A stretch of 64,000 nucleotides of DNA from Mucilaginibacter sp. (GCA_028287895.1 JAQBOV010000058.1:24054-88053), one strand, 5' to 3'; positions 26,052-34,960 are shown, counted from the first letter of the stretch. Numbers and translations: made by a program. Notes: generated by a model not told the origin, from the letters alone.

Positions 26052-27317
26052 ATGAAGTTCCTTCAAAAATATCTTTTAGCTTTCTGCTTTCTGCTTTTAC
26101 CTCTGATAAACAGGGCGGCGTCCATCCTTATACCGATGGACGAGGAGCAAAAGGATCATTTGAAATCATACGGCATCGCCTTCTGGACATTGAAGAATGG
26201 CCAGGAGGTGGATTGGCTATTGAACTATCGCGGCGGCAGCTTTATGCTGAAATACAATAAAGCAGTGGAGGATGAGTGCAAGATACGTGGTGTGAGTTAC
26301 GAGGTACTGGCGGACGCTAAAGTAAACCAGATCATTACCGAAGTTAGTGATCCATCAGTAAATATGGACCTGGTGAAATTGGAGAAAGCGCCCAAAATGG
26401 CAGTGTATTCGCCTAAAAATAAATTACCCTGGGATGATGCCGTTACGCTGGTATTAAAATATGCAGAAATACCTTATGATGTAGTATACGATGAGGAAGT
26501 GATACGCGGCGATCTGCCAAAATATGATTGGCTGCATCTGCATCACGAGGACTTTACCGGACAGTACAGCAAATTTTATGGCTCGTTCAGGTATGCGCCA
26601 TGGTATAATGATGATGTAAAGTTTCAGGAAGCTACCGCACATAAACTGGGTTTTAAAAAGGTATCACAAATGAAACTGGCCGTTGCGGGGCGCATCCGCG
26701 ATTTTTGCTCGGGTGGTGGCTTCTTGTTTGCTATGTGTTCAGGGACTGATACCTTCGACATAGCACTGGCAGCATCCAATACAGACATCTGCGAAAGCAT
26801 GTTCGACGGCGATGCCGCCGATGCTGATGCACAGTCAAAATTAGATTTTAGCCAAACCTTTGCCTTTCAGAATTTTACCCTGGATATGAACCCTATGTCG
26901 CATCAATTCAGCAATATTGATGTAACCACTACACGGCAGGTTGAACGTACAAGGGATTTTTTCACCCTCTTTGATTTTTCGGCTAAATGGGATGTAGTAC
27001 CAAGCATGCTGACTCAGAATCATGATAAAGTGATCAAAGGTTTTATGGGTTTAACCACTGCATTTAATGAGAAACTGCTTAAGCCCGGCGTAACCATTAT
27101 GGGCGAAATGAAAACCGGCAACGAGGCCCGCTATATTCACGGGGAATATGGCAAAGGACAATGGACTTTTTACGGTGGCCATGACCCTGAAGACTATCAG
27201 CATGTGGTTGGCGACCCGCCTACCGATCTTAAACTGCACCCCAACTCACCCGGCTATAGGCTGATATTGAATAATGTGTTGTTCCCGGCTGCCAGGAAGA
27301 AGAAGCAGAAAACGTGA
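26052..27317 (+). CDS. Exported glutamine-amidotransferase-like protein (often labelled asparagine synthetase B)
   Basis: 421 residues with an N-terminal signal peptide (KYLLAFCFLLLPLINRAAS). The mature protein is a conserved Bacteroidota family carried in databases as asparagine synthetase B, but it has none of the AsnB N-terminal Cys or SGGxDS pyrophosphatase motifs. A class-I-amidotransferase-like elbow is plausible at GGGFLFAMCSGTDTFDIAL, and DWLHLHHEDFTGQYSKFYG and GEYGKGQWTFYGGHDPEDY are strongly conserved-looking. Function unknown; a periplasmic hydrolase or transferase is possible. Longer frame from 25974 is rejected because it lacks the export signal at its N-terminus. Confidence 0.75.
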   Translation: MKFLQKYLLAFCFLLLPLINRAASILIPMDEEQKDHLKSYGIAFWTLKNGQEVDWLLNYRGGSFMLKYNKAVEDECKIRGVSYEVLADAKVNQIITEVSDPSVNMDLVKLEKAPKMAVYSPKNKLPWDDAVTLVLKYAEIPYDVVYDEEVIRGDLPKYDWLHLHHEDFTGQYSKFYGSFRYAPWYNDDVKFQEATAHKLGFKKVSQMKLAVAGRIRDFCSGGGFLFAMCSGTDTFDIALAASNTDICESMFDGDAADADAQSKLDFSQTFAFQNFTLDMNPMSHQFSNIDVTTTRQVERTRDFFTLFDFSAKWDVVPSMLTQNHDKVIKGFMGLTTAFNEKLLKPGVTIMGEMKTGNEARYIHGEYGKGQWTFYGGHDPEDYQHVVGDPPTDLKLHPNSPGYRLILNNVLFPAARKKKQKT

Positions 27318-27319
27318 AG

Positions 27320-27425
27320 CTCCGGCCGCCTTTAGTTCTCCCGCAGTAGGGGAGACTTTTTTATAATTCCTATTAAGGCCTTCATGTCGTGGAAAATCCT
27401 CCCTACCGGGAATTTAGGTGGAGCG
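27320..27425. repeat. Intergenic palindromic repeat between convergent genes
   Basis: CTCCCGCAGTAGGGGAGACTT is a small hairpin and is followed by TCCTCCCTACCGGGAATTTA. The wording resembles the other C/G-run repeats in this window. It could also end transcripts from both sides. Confidence 0.4.
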
Positions 27426-27431
27426 CTTGGC

Positions 27432-29531
27432 CTAATTATAGAACGACCAGGAAACCCCGATCTTTAGTAATCTTCCCGGACCAGGATAACGATCAACCAT
27501 GTAATATCCTTTACTGAATAAACCCTGGTTAGCATAGTCATACTGTACAAATATATTAGTACGTATCAATGTAGCCTTGAAAAATACCGAAGCTATAGGG
27601 TATGAGGAAAATGTAAGATCAGGACTGCTGTTATAAAACTGGCCCAAACCTACGGCGTATGATGGGGCAACATAAGGTGTATTATAGCGTATATCCATTC
27701 CCAAACTACTGTTCAGCACGTTAAACAATAGCTTGGAATAATATAAGCTGCTGTAGGTATAAACCTCCGGAGTACGCAAGGTTGATTGATAATCAGTTTT
27801 TTGATAAACAATATAATTGTCAAAATGCCATCTGCGCCAGGCAAGGTTTTTACCTAAACTTATTTTGAGCAAATTGATAGGGGTATGCAGTTGTGCGGGC
27901 GTGGCGTCAATGCCGTTAGGCTGAGCCGTAAAATACAAATAATCAGAAATTAAAAAGTATTCGGCTTTGATATCCAGGCCCAGGGGATTATTGATATAAT
28001 TGAATGACAGGTTCGTTGTTTTTTGGTTACTGAAACTATTGTGAAAAATATAATGGTTAGATATCCAATCGGTATAAACAAGTGGTGGCGTGCTGCTTTG
28101 TGAGTAGGCGCCTAAAATTATCTTCCCTGCCTTGTTGCCACCGGATAACGTAAGTTTGGCATCATACAGAAAATCGCCAAAATCACGACCCGCTGCAATT
28201 TGCTGCAGGTCCACATCCAGTAATATCCTATCGCTAAACCGGTAGCTTGCCTTCGCCTTCAATGTAATATCCTGAAAAGACTGGTTTTGTTTCCGCTCAT
28301 TTACTACAGACCGTCCAAAATTGACATTGGTAATCGTATCGGTAACGTATTGCTGATAATGATAATAATCCTGCACCAGGCCCAGGTCGAGCTTCACCTC
28401 GTTCTTTACAAACCCTGTCGACTTGCCCCTGAGATAAAAGCTGTAGGAAAAACCATTTTGCAGATGAAACACCGAAAGCGAATCTCTTGAAAAAGTAGAA
28501 CTGTAATAATAGTCGGGGAATACATGATAAATGTCAGACTCATTCTGAAGGAACTTATAGGTATCCCTGCTATAGTAAAAGGTGTACGAAACACGTTGAG
28601 TAGGCAATATTTTTGTTTTATCGGTACCTTTTAGCGTAGAGTCAATCTTGCCGATATAATAAAACTGCTTGATATAAAAGCCATTCTTGCGTATGTTATC
28701 ACTTGAATTATACAAACGTACCAGCTGATTCTGTGACGTAGTGTAAGAACTTGCCGCCGGGCTTGTAAAAAGAGAATCATTCTGTATAGAGCCATTTTCC
28801 GGTGCTTTCAGGTTATTGAAGGTATAGTTTGCCAACAAGTTATAGCGCTTGCTTTTCGACTCATACCAACTAAATATCGCCCCGGTCAGATCACTCGCTC
28901 CCTGCTGAGGGTAAAAACCGCGCGAGCCTATAAAATTAAGGTTAAAACCCACGTTCAGTTGCGGGTTGATGTTTTGGGTATGTATCACCTTAAAATACTG
29001 CTCCTTTACACCGCTGGCATACAGGGATAAGTTGGTATAGGGTACGCGGGCCTTATAATATTGAACATCCTGCGGGGTAAAAAGGTAAGCATCTAAAAAA
29101 TGCTGGCCTACGTCAAACCCAATGGTTTTACTCGGTTCAAATAACAAACTGCGCTCGGCAAGGCCCAGGTTGCCTAAGCCTATTTTAGGGCTTCGGGGCT
29201 GATAAAGCGGGCTGTAATTTTCAAAATTAACAAGACCGGTATCCAAAGGGAATACCTGTGTGCTGTCGCTCAATAAGCGCTCGTTAGTTACCCTGATAAA
29301 TTTGGACGTAAAAATAACTGAGTCCCGTTTTTTCTCTTCTTTTTGCCTTTCCGCATCAATTTCCTGGTCGCCTGTAAGATTTTTAGTTTTGGTGGTAGCT
29401 GTATCCTTATTAAAATCAGATCTTCTTTGTTGATTGGGGTAGCCCGGGATATTCGGGTTTTGCGCAAAAGCAAAGCCTGCTGACGTACATATCAGCAGCA
29501 ATAAAAGGATATATCTTAATTGATTATGCAT
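27432..29531 (-). CDS. Putative porin (Bacteroidota outer-membrane family)
   Basis: 699-residue outer-membrane protein. Signal peptide MHNQLRYILLLLLICTSAGFAFA, then a polar linker rich in charged residues (to about 90) and a beta-barrel with many alternating aromatic strands to the C-terminal Phe-Tyr-Asn (KIGVSWSFYN). The segment GFDVGQHFLDAYLFTPQDVQYYKARVPYTNL fits the Bacteroidota putative-porin family. Transported solute unknown. Its ATG overlaps the purine nucleoside phosphorylase stop by 1 nt (TAATG), so the two genes are probably translationally coupled in an lpxK-punA-porin operon. Confidence 0.85.
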   Translation of the reverse strand: MHNQLRYILLLLLICTSAGFAFAQNPNIPGYPNQQRRSDFNKDTATTKTKNLTGDQEIDAERQKEEKKRDSVIFTSKFIRVTNERLLSDSTQVFPLDTGLVNFENYSPLYQPRSPKIGLGNLGLAERSLLFEPSKTIGFDVGQHFLDAYLFTPQDVQYYKARVPYTNLSLYASGVKEQYFKVIHTQNINPQLNVGFNLNFIGSRGFYPQQGASDLTGAIFSWYESKSKRYNLLANYTFNNLKAPENGSIQNDSLFTSPAASSYTTSQNQLVRLYNSSDNIRKNGFYIKQFYYIGKIDSTLKGTDKTKILPTQRVSYTFYYSRDTYKFLQNESDIYHVFPDYYYSSTFSRDSLSVFHLQNGFSYSFYLRGKSTGFVKNEVKLDLGLVQDYYHYQQYVTDTITNVNFGRSVVNERKQNQSFQDITLKAKASYRFSDRILLDVDLQQIAAGRDFGDFLYDAKLTLSGGNKAGKIILGAYSQSSTPPLVYTDWISNHYIFHNSFSNQKTTNLSFNYINNPLGLDIKAEYFLISDYLYFTAQPNGIDATPAQLHTPINLLKISLGKNLAWRRWHFDNYIVYQKTDYQSTLRTPEVYTYSSLYYSKLLFNVLNSSLGMDIRYNTPYVAPSYAVGLGQFYNSSPDLTFSSYPIASVFFKATLIRTNIFVQYDYANQGLFSKGYYMVDRYPGPGRLLKIGVSWSFYN

Positions 29532-30346
29532 TAAAGGCCGGCAATCAGTTTTTTAAGTATCAATGTCATTTTTGGTTCAGCCTGGTGTGCTACTGCCAGT
29601 ATCTCCTCAACCGAAACAGGCGGCAGAACATCAGGAAAACCTTCATCGGTTAATACCGATATGGCAAAAACCGGCAAACCCATATGGTTAGCCACTATCA
29701 CTTCCGGTACGGTACTCATCCCTACCGCGTCGCCGCCAATTATACGTAAATACTTATATTCAGCTTTTGTTTCAAGGTTTGGTCCGGTTACCGCTACATA
29801 AACACCTTTATGGCAGGTAATATTGTTGCCTGATGCAATATTAAGAGCATTATCTATCAAATCACGCCTGTAAGGCTGGCTCATATCCGGAAAACGCGGG
29901 CCAAGCTCTTGTTCATTTCTTCCGATGAGCGGGTTTAAAGACTGCAGGTTAATATGATCTTCGATCACCATCAGGTCGCCTTTTTTAAAGGCCGGGTTAA
30001 GCGATCCGCTGGCATTGGACACAAATAGTGTTTTTATGCCCAGCATCTTCATTACCCTGACCGGGAAAGTGATCTGTTGCATAGTATAGCCTTCATAATA
30101 ATGCAAGCGTCCCTGCATAGCTACTACTTTTTTGCCGGCCAGCATACCAAATATCAGTTTACCGGAATGAAACTCTAAGGTTGATATCGGGAAATCAGGG
30201 ATATTGGCGTACATTAGTTGCTTGTCAACTTCAATTTCGGTGACTAATCCTCCAAGTCCGGTTCCTAAAATGATACCTACCTCGGGCTCAAAATCGCCAA
30301 TGCGGCTTTTAATGTATGAGGTGGTTTGCTGTATGCTCTCTAACAT
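29531..30346 (-). CDS. Purine-nucleoside phosphorylase (trimeric, PNP/MTAP family)
   Basis: Phosphorolyses guanosine, inosine or their deoxy forms to base plus (deoxy)ribose-1-phosphate in purine salvage. 271 residues, usual for trimeric PNP-I. Phosphate-binding motifs are GIILGTGLGGL, the His in STLEFHSGKL and GRLHYYEGYTMQQ; SNASGSLNP; substrate-binding Glu in TGPNLETKAEYKYL and the GDAVGMSTVPEVIVANH signature. Its start lies inside the 3' end of lpxK (38-nt overlap), which suggests translational coupling. Confidence 0.93.
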   Translation of the reverse strand: MLESIQQTTSYIKSRIGDFEPEVGIILGTGLGGLVTEIEVDKQLMYANIPDFPISTLEFHSGKLIFGMLAGKKVVAMQGRLHYYEGYTMQQITFPVRVMKMLGIKTLFVSNASGSLNPAFKKGDLMVIEDHINLQSLNPLIGRNEQELGPRFPDMSQPYRRDLIDNALNIASGNNITCHKGVYVAVTGPNLETKAEYKYLRIIGGDAVGMSTVPEVIVANHMGLPVFAISVLTDEGFPDVLPPVSVEEILAVAHQAEPKMTLILKKLIAGL

Positions 30347-31373
30347 ATTCTGTAACTAATTGGTCAAACTGCTGCTGCCCATTATCCAAAAACTGAATGC
30401 CTATTGGTATCACCAGCACAGGGAGGGTTTTTACTATAGGCAGTAATTCGTGTTCAACTAAACGCTGTGCATCCTTTTCCGTTGTAATGATCACTTTTTT
30501 TCGTGTGATGCAGGCAGAAAATTCATCGGCAAGTTTAGTGATATTTTTTAAGCTAAAGCGGTGATGATCGGGATAATTGTGATGTACCACCGTTGAAGTA
30601 TATTTTTTAATATGCTCAACCAGTGGTTTGGGGTTGGCAATGCCTGTCAGCAAAAAAACAGTGGTATCGCCATCCAATATGGTGTCCGTCCGTTTTCCTT
30701 CCCTGTCTTCCAGCGGACAATAGGTAACAGCGCTCAAAAACAAGGACTGATACGGAAGCGGGTTTACTTTTTCTTCAATAGCAGCCTGTTCATCAGTTGT
30801 TAAATGTCCGGGGCATTTACTGATCACGATGATATCGGCCCGCCAGCGACCGCTGAACGGCTCGCGTAAATTACCTGCCGGTAATAACAGATGCGGCTCA
30901 TTTATACGGTTATAATCAAACAACAGAATACTCAGGCCCGGTTTAACGGCTCTGTGTTGGTAAGCGTCATCCAGTAGAATTAAGTTATGATCCTTAATTA
31001 AATGTTTTATTCCCTCCACCCTTTTCTCACATACGGCTACCGTGATATCCGGAAATTTATGCCTGAATTGGGCAGGCTCGTCTCCTATTTGGGTAGCAGA
31101 GGCGCTAGCAGAAGCAGTAAGGTAGCCCTGGGTTTGGCGGCCGTAGCCACGACTTAAGGTAGCCAGTTTGTGGTCATCTTTAAACAACCGGATTAAGTAT
31201 TCGGTCATAGGTGATTTGCCGGCTCCGCCTACATCGAGGTTCCCTACTGAGATCACCGGTACATTAAACCCGCGGCTTTTTAATATCCCGCCATCATAAC
31301 ACCAGTTGCGGATGATCACAATTAATCCGTATAGTAATGAGAAGGGGAATAAAAGCCAGCGAAGGTATTTCAT
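30309..31373 (-). CDS. lpxK: Tetraacyldisaccharide 4'-kinase
   Basis: Inner-membrane kinase that phosphorylates the 4' position of the lipid A disaccharide. 354 residues. A membrane anchor is at the N-terminus (RWLLFPFSLLYGLIVIIRNW), followed by Walker A VGNLDVGGAGKSP (about 42-54), LSRGYGRQTQGY, GDEPAQF, and the DDAYQHR motif, then NLREP and the late FLLTGIANPKPL and HRFSLKNI segments. It overlaps the purine phosphorylase gene by 38 nt; the PIN-toxin gene ends 27 nt before its start on the same strand. Confidence 0.95.
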   Translation of the reverse strand: MKYLRWLLFPFSLLYGLIVIIRNWCYDGGILKSRGFNVPVISVGNLDVGGAGKSPMTEYLIRLFKDDHKLATLSRGYGRQTQGYLTASASASATQIGDEPAQFRHKFPDITVAVCEKRVEGIKHLIKDHNLILLDDAYQHRAVKPGLSILLFDYNRINEPHLLLPAGNLREPFSGRWRADIIVISKCPGHLTTDEQAAIEEKVNPLPYQSLFLSAVTYCPLEDREGKRTDTILDGDTTVFLLTGIANPKPLVEHIKKYTSTVVHHNYPDHHRFSLKNITKLADEFSACITRKKVIITTEKDAQRLVEHELLPIVKTLPVLVIPIGIQFLDNGQQQFDQLVTEYVREHTANHLIH

Positions 31374-31399
31374 AATCAGTATAAGAGTAACTTAAATAG

Positions 31400-31789
31400 T
31401 TATTCAACTAAAACCAAACTTTCAACTCTTTCAAAATGTTTTTTGTTAAGTGTTGCAACCGGGAGATTGTTGGTCATAGGTACTGCTGCTATAAAAAGAT
31501 CAGCAAGTTCGATTTGTTTTCTTTTGGCTTTTAAAATATTATTAATATTTACCGCTTCCTGCATTGCTGCCTGACCAACAGGAATGATATTGATCTTTTC
31601 AAGAAATTTCCGCCAATATTCTATTTGGCTTTCTGTAGCCCCTGAATTTAGTTCATACCCTGTTATCGCACCAATGCAAAATTCGTAGACTTTCCTCATT
31701 AAGGATATCAAGTGAGATTTGGATTTATCTGATTTTCTGAAAAAATCGATAAAAAGCGGAGTATCGGCCAAAACTATTTTTTCCGCCAT
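31400..31789 (-). CDS. PIN-domain ribonuclease toxin (VapC-like)
   Basis: 129-residue PIN-domain protein, the expected toxin of a type II toxin-antitoxin pair that cleaves RNA with Mg2+. Acidic residues are in place: Asp in VLADTPLFIDFFR (residue 9), Glu in ITGYELNSG (about 45), Asp in IELADLFIAA (about 95), and the end motif LPVATLNKKHFERV. It overlaps the upstream antitoxin gene by 16 nt, so the two are translated together. The target RNA is unknown; VapC proteins often cut tRNA or the 23S sarcin-ricin loop. Confidence 0.88.
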   Translation of the reverse strand: MAEKIVLADTPLFIDFFRKSDKSKSHLISLMRKVYEFCIGAITGYELNSGATESQIEYWRKFLEKINIIPVGQAAMQEAVNINNILKAKRKQIELADLFIAAVPMTNNLPVATLNKKHFERVESLVLVE

Positions 31790-32001
31790 TGATTAATAGC
31801 TTTTCTCATCTGTTCGCTCGTTTCCGGCTGCTGGTCTGAAAAAGTTGGTGCCGGCAATAAGAATAATGCTGAGTTCTGTGATTGTGTATCTGCAAAATCC
31901 TGCTTTTTAAGTTTGCTTTTAAACTTCAAAAGCTGTTCCCCCGGAAGTTTTTTAACCATCCTGATCAAATCGTCAAAACCAATATCGACTTGAATTTGCA
32001 T
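31774..32001 (-). CDS. Antitoxin of the PIN-toxin pair
   Basis: 75-residue protein directly before and overlapping the PIN toxin. It starts MQIQVDIGFDDLIRMVKKLP, followed by a lysine-rich helical segment (KFKSKLKKQ) and a probably flexible C-terminal half ending SEQMRKAINQWRKK that would bind the toxin. No AbrB, Phd or RHH DNA-binding motif is obvious, so the antitoxin class is not set. The frame reaches a TTG at 32007; the ATG at 32001 is preferred, 3 nt after a TAAATTTG box. Confidence 0.65.
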   Translation of the reverse strand: MQIQVDIGFDDLIRMVKKLPGEQLLKFKSKLKKQDFADTQSQNSALFLLPAPTFSDQQPETSEQMRKAINQWRKK

Positions 32002-32004
32002 AGC

Positions 32005-32012
32005 CAAATTTA
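32005..32012 (-). promoter_or_regulatory. -7 box (TAAATTTG) of the toxin-antitoxin operon, near-leaderless
   Basis: On the minus strand TAAATTTG ends 3 nt before the antitoxin ATG at 32001. The region is AT-rich, so a chance match is possible. Confidence 0.4.
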
Positions 32013-32109
32013 CAAAATTTATTTAATTTAGTTTTTATCTTTCAGCCAACCGGCATCCGGGGTATTATTTTATACTTTAATTGCTCCGGTACACTTTAAG
32101 TAAATCATC

Positions 32110-33018
32110 ATGAAATACAATTTACTCCTTATCCTTTTGTCAGTTACATCCGCCGCTTTTGCGCAAACCGATACTAAACTAACCGCCCAACTGCAAAATA
32201 CGCTCAAGGGCTTTAACGGACAGGCGGGGATCTATGTAAAAAATTTAAAAACGGGTAAAACCGCTGCCATCAATGCCGATACCCTGTTCCCCACTGCCAG
32301 CATGATCAAAGTAAGTATTCAATGCGGGGTGATGGATAAGATAGAAAAAGGCGACCTTAAATATAACCAGAAACTGATCTACCGTGACTCGCTGTTATAT
32401 CCCGGTGAGGATATTTTGGGATCATTTAAAGATAAGGACACGATCGAGGTGAGCAAGGTAGCGATGCTGATGATCACCATGAGTGATAACACAGCAAGCA
32501 CCTGGCTGCAAAAAATTGTTACCGGCGAGTACATCAACAACTGGCTCGATCAAAATGGATTTAAGGTGATGCGGGTGAATTCAAGGGTAAAGGAGCGCCA
32601 AGCCATACGTGCGAAATACGGCTGGGGAGTTACCACACCTTACGAAATGTGCCGCCTGTTTACCATGATCAGAAATGGCCAGGCGGTTAGCCCGGCAGCC
32701 AGCGAGCGTATGTACCGCAATCTGGGCCGTATTTACTGGGATGATAAAGCCCTATCACAGATACCGCCCTATGTGCATACGGTGAGCAAGCAGGGTGCAT
32801 TGGATGAATCGAAATCAGAAACCGTACTGGTAAATGCGCCCCATGGCGACTACGTTTTTTCCATCATCACCAATAATAACAAAGACCAGCGCTGGGTATC
32901 CGATAACGAGGCAGATATGCTAATAAGAAAAGTGTCAGCCCTGATATGGCATTATTACGAGCCCAAAAGCGATTGGAAACCCGCAGATGGCGTGGCTAAG
33001 TATATGCTGAATGAATGA
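32110..33018 (+). CDS. Exported serine hydrolase, class A beta-lactamase family
   Basis: 302 residues with a signal peptide (MKYNLLLILLSVTSAAFA) and the beta-lactamase2/penicillin-binding fold. The nucleophile motif S-x-x-K is in PTASMIKVSI (about residue 63), SDN in MITMSDNTASTWL, and the third motif K-T-G is replaced by K-Q-G in VSKQGALDES. No clear E-x-x-L-N omega-loop motif is present, so true beta-lactamase activity is not assured; a peptidoglycan or other serine hydrolase role is as likely. Transcribed alone, divergently from the toxin-antitoxin operon. Confidence 0.82.
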   Translation: MKYNLLLILLSVTSAAFAQTDTKLTAQLQNTLKGFNGQAGIYVKNLKTGKTAAINADTLFPTASMIKVSIQCGVMDKIEKGDLKYNQKLIYRDSLLYPGEDILGSFKDKDTIEVSKVAMLMITMSDNTASTWLQKIVTGEYINNWLDQNGFKVMRVNSRVKERQAIRAKYGWGVTTPYEMCRLFTMIRNGQAVSPAASERMYRNLGRIYWDDKALSQIPPYVHTVSKQGALDESKSETVLVNAPHGDYVFSIITNNNKDQRWVSDNEADMLIRKVSALIWHYYEPKSDWKPADGVAKYMLNE

Positions 33019-33119
33019 TTTTGATATGTAAATGAGGTAGAAGTGTCCTTGCCAGGGGCGAAGCAATCTCTTTGCTGTAGCGCGAATGGAATAGCATAGT
33101 TTACTCTTTTACCATGCCA

Positions 33120-33593
33120 TTATATCCACCGTCTCACTTTGATTTTATACGCTGTGAAATCAGGGCCAAATGCATCATGTAAATACATCTCTTCCCTTTT
33201 TATTACGTAGCCGGTAATTATTATTACTACTAAAGGAATTAAAATAATGGTCCACCAGTTGCCTGTAAAAAAAGCAATGCCTGTATATAAAGATAAAAGG
33301 CCTAAATACATCGGATTGCGTGTAACTGCATATATGCCATCTGTTTGAAGCGAATTTGCAGGTTTTACAGTTATCAATGTATTGCCGCTTTTTAGAAATT
33401 TCAATAATGCAGGGGATACCAGCGTTAAGCTTAATGCAACAAATAGGTATCCTAAAACAGTAGCCGTTTGAGTTTTGAAAAACCAAACAGAAAGCTGGAA
33501 TACTTTTTCAAGAAAAAGCGAAAGTAAAAATATAGCTGCGTATATAACAGGCGGAGGGATGTAAACACCTGGATGCTTCTTCTTTGTTTCCAT
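33120..33593 (-). CDS. Isoprenylcysteine methyltransferase-like (ICMT/PEMT) membrane protein
   Basis: 157-residue integral membrane protein with four or so hydrophobic segments. The C-terminal half has the SAM-binding signature of the ICMT/phospholipid methyltransferase superfamily: GIYAVTRNPMYLGLL (about 88-102), a membrane segment, then REEMYLHDAFGPDFTAYKIKVRRWI. Bacteria lack prenylated CAAX proteins, so the real substrate is likely a small molecule or lipid. Upstream on the same strand lies a decayed VOC gene. Confidence 0.82.
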   Translation of the reverse strand: METKKKHPGVYIPPPVIYAAIFLLSLFLEKVFQLSVWFFKTQTATVLGYLFVALSLTLVSPALLKFLKSGNTLITVKPANSLQTDGIYAVTRNPMYLGLLSLYTGIAFFTGNWWTIILIPLVVIIITGYVIKREEMYLHDAFGPDFTAYKIKVRRWI

Positions 33594-33649
33594 AAGATAT
33601 TCCTGGGTTTATCAAATATAGTCATTAAAAAAGGAAAACAAGTCCCCTG

Positions 33650-33950
33650 CTAATCAGCTTGTTGATTAAAAGTAATCCTGTTGCCAAAGGGATCATATAC
33701 CGTCATACAAAGCGCTTTTTCATTCCATTGCGGTGTTTGCAAACCGGACGCCGCATTTGTATTTTTGTCCTTGAGTTGTTTATTATTGGCTGTCAGGCTT
33801 TAAAATCATTAGTCCTTATATGCGAACGCGGAGGGGATCGCCATGATGCTCAGAAAGATGCAGGATTGTAGCCAAAACCGGGCCGGTTGAAATAAAACGC
33901 TACGGCTCAAAAATACGGAGTACAGGTATTATCGTACTGATCAGAAAGTA
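33650..33950 (-). pseudogene. Decayed glyoxalase/bleomycin-resistance (VOC) gene
   Basis: Frame-hopping on the minus strand recovers an ordered VOC protein: LISTIIPVLRIF (N-terminal strand, about 33909-33944), LHLSEHHGD (about 33838-33864), IRTNDFKA, then LTANNKQLKDKN and EKALCMTVYDPFGNRITFNQ up to the stop at 33650-33652. The pieces follow the order of a bleomycin-resistance-type VOC protein, but there are at least two frame changes, an in-frame stop and a deletion of the segment after IPVLRIF. No start codon remains. A plus-strand frame here (33659-33871) is a shadow. Confidence 0.7.
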
Positions 33951-33954
33951 TGGT

Positions 33955-34410
33955 CTATTCTTTATTTTCTTTCAGCTTATCAACGCCGGCCGCGTTGGTC
34001 AGCTCCTCATCAAAGCTGGTGTTAAACTGAAAAGTGTATATCTTCCACACATCTTTTGGTTTGTAATAAATAAAAATAAAACGCACCGGCTGCTTGTCAT
34101 ACCGGGCCATATAGCTCATTAACCTAAGGGTATTGCCAACGCTTTTTTCGGCAATAAGTTCATACCCGTTATAAGCGCCGGCCTGGTCAATGGTCACTTT
34201 CAGGTTCTTTTTTATCGCAGTAATATCATCCTTAACCTGCTTGTTCAGCGTCATACCCGAAAAAATGTAATCAATGCCATCCATCGGCTTTACCGCATAT
34301 ACTTCGAAGAATCTTTTAGAGAGATCAGCTGGCGTTTGTTCCTGCGCCTGTACCGGAATGGTGCAAACAAAAAGCAACAGTGGGCACAGCAATAAGAATG
34401 TTTTTTTCAT
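33955..34410 (-). CDS. Hypothetical exported protein
   Basis: 151 residues with a signal peptide (MKKTFLLLCPLLLFVCTIPVQA, cleaved near AQEQ). The mature part is an alpha+beta sequence: DLSKRFFEVYAVKPMDGIDYIF, a Lys-rich helix, then strands LIAEKSVGNTLRLMSYMARY and PVRFIFIYYKPKDVWKIYTFQFNTSF. This pattern resembles NTF2/SnoaL-like small exported proteins, but I do not recognise a family. Likely periplasmic. It ends next to the VOC pseudogene. Confidence 0.65.
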   Translation of the reverse strand: MKKTFLLLCPLLLFVCTIPVQAQEQTPADLSKRFFEVYAVKPMDGIDYIFSGMTLNKQVKDDITAIKKNLKVTIDQAGAYNGYELIAEKSVGNTLRLMSYMARYDKQPVRFIFIYYKPKDVWKIYTFQFNTSFDEELTNAAGVDKLKENKE

Positions 34411-34513
34411 AACGATATTTATAAGAACTACTAATTTAAAAAGATTTTGGCCATTTCAGGGCATGGCTCTAATTTAAACAGCGATCATTAAACCGGAAAG
34501 ATATGCCGGCGCC

Positions 34514-34960
34514 TTAATTTGATGCCAGCGTATTGGCCTCTATATTAACCGGTGGCAAGGGCTTGTAAATGATACTGAAGTAGTTTTCGCCGGCTTTGGA
34601 TGGCATTAATGTAACATCAAATGTACTGTCCTCGGATACCCAATTTGCAGTACGTAATTTGCAGAATTTGTTGTCAAAGCGATGTGTCAGATCCGGCAGC
34701 TCTTTTTTGTCATAAGTTACTATGTAGTAGCTGCACAAGCCGTTCAAATCAAAATAAAAGGTATAATCGCCTACTACTTTTACTTTGGTGAAGCATATCG
34801 CACCGGTACCGCTTTCAGTTTTAAATTCCTGCACTGCTGCATAGGGAACGGTTTGGGCAAAGTAAGCCTTGATCTTAGGCATATCAGCCCCAAGGGGGAA
34901 TTGCGCGAAAGCTGATGAAAAACACGTGATCAGCAATAAAAGAAGGAATAGGCGTTTCAT
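34514..34960 (-). CDS. Hypothetical exported protein
   Basis: 148 residues with a clear signal peptide (MKRLFLLLLLITCFSSAFA, then QFPLGADM). The mature part is beta-rich (GAICFTKVKVVGDYTFYFDL, YYIVTYDKKELPDL) and of modest size. No motif identifies a function. It lies about 100 nt upstream of another exported protein gene on the same strand and could share a transcript. Confidence 0.65.
   Translation of the reverse strand: MKRLFLLLLLITCFSSAFAQFPLGADMPKIKAYFAQTVPYAAVQEFKTESGTGAICFTKVKVVGDYTFYFDLNGLCSYYIVTYDKKELPDLTHRFDNKFCKLRTANWVSEDSTFDVTLMPSKAGENYFSIIYKPLPPVNIEANTLASN

Noticed and set aside
32110..33018. Calling the serine hydrolase a true beta-lactamase resistance gene
   Set aside because: SxxK and SDN are present, but KTG is K-Q-G and no clear omega-loop Glu motif is seen, so antibiotic resistance cannot be claimed.
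33659..33871. 70-codon plus-strand ORF
   Set aside because: It is antisense to the decayed VOC gene, whose fragments on the minus strand are recognisable.
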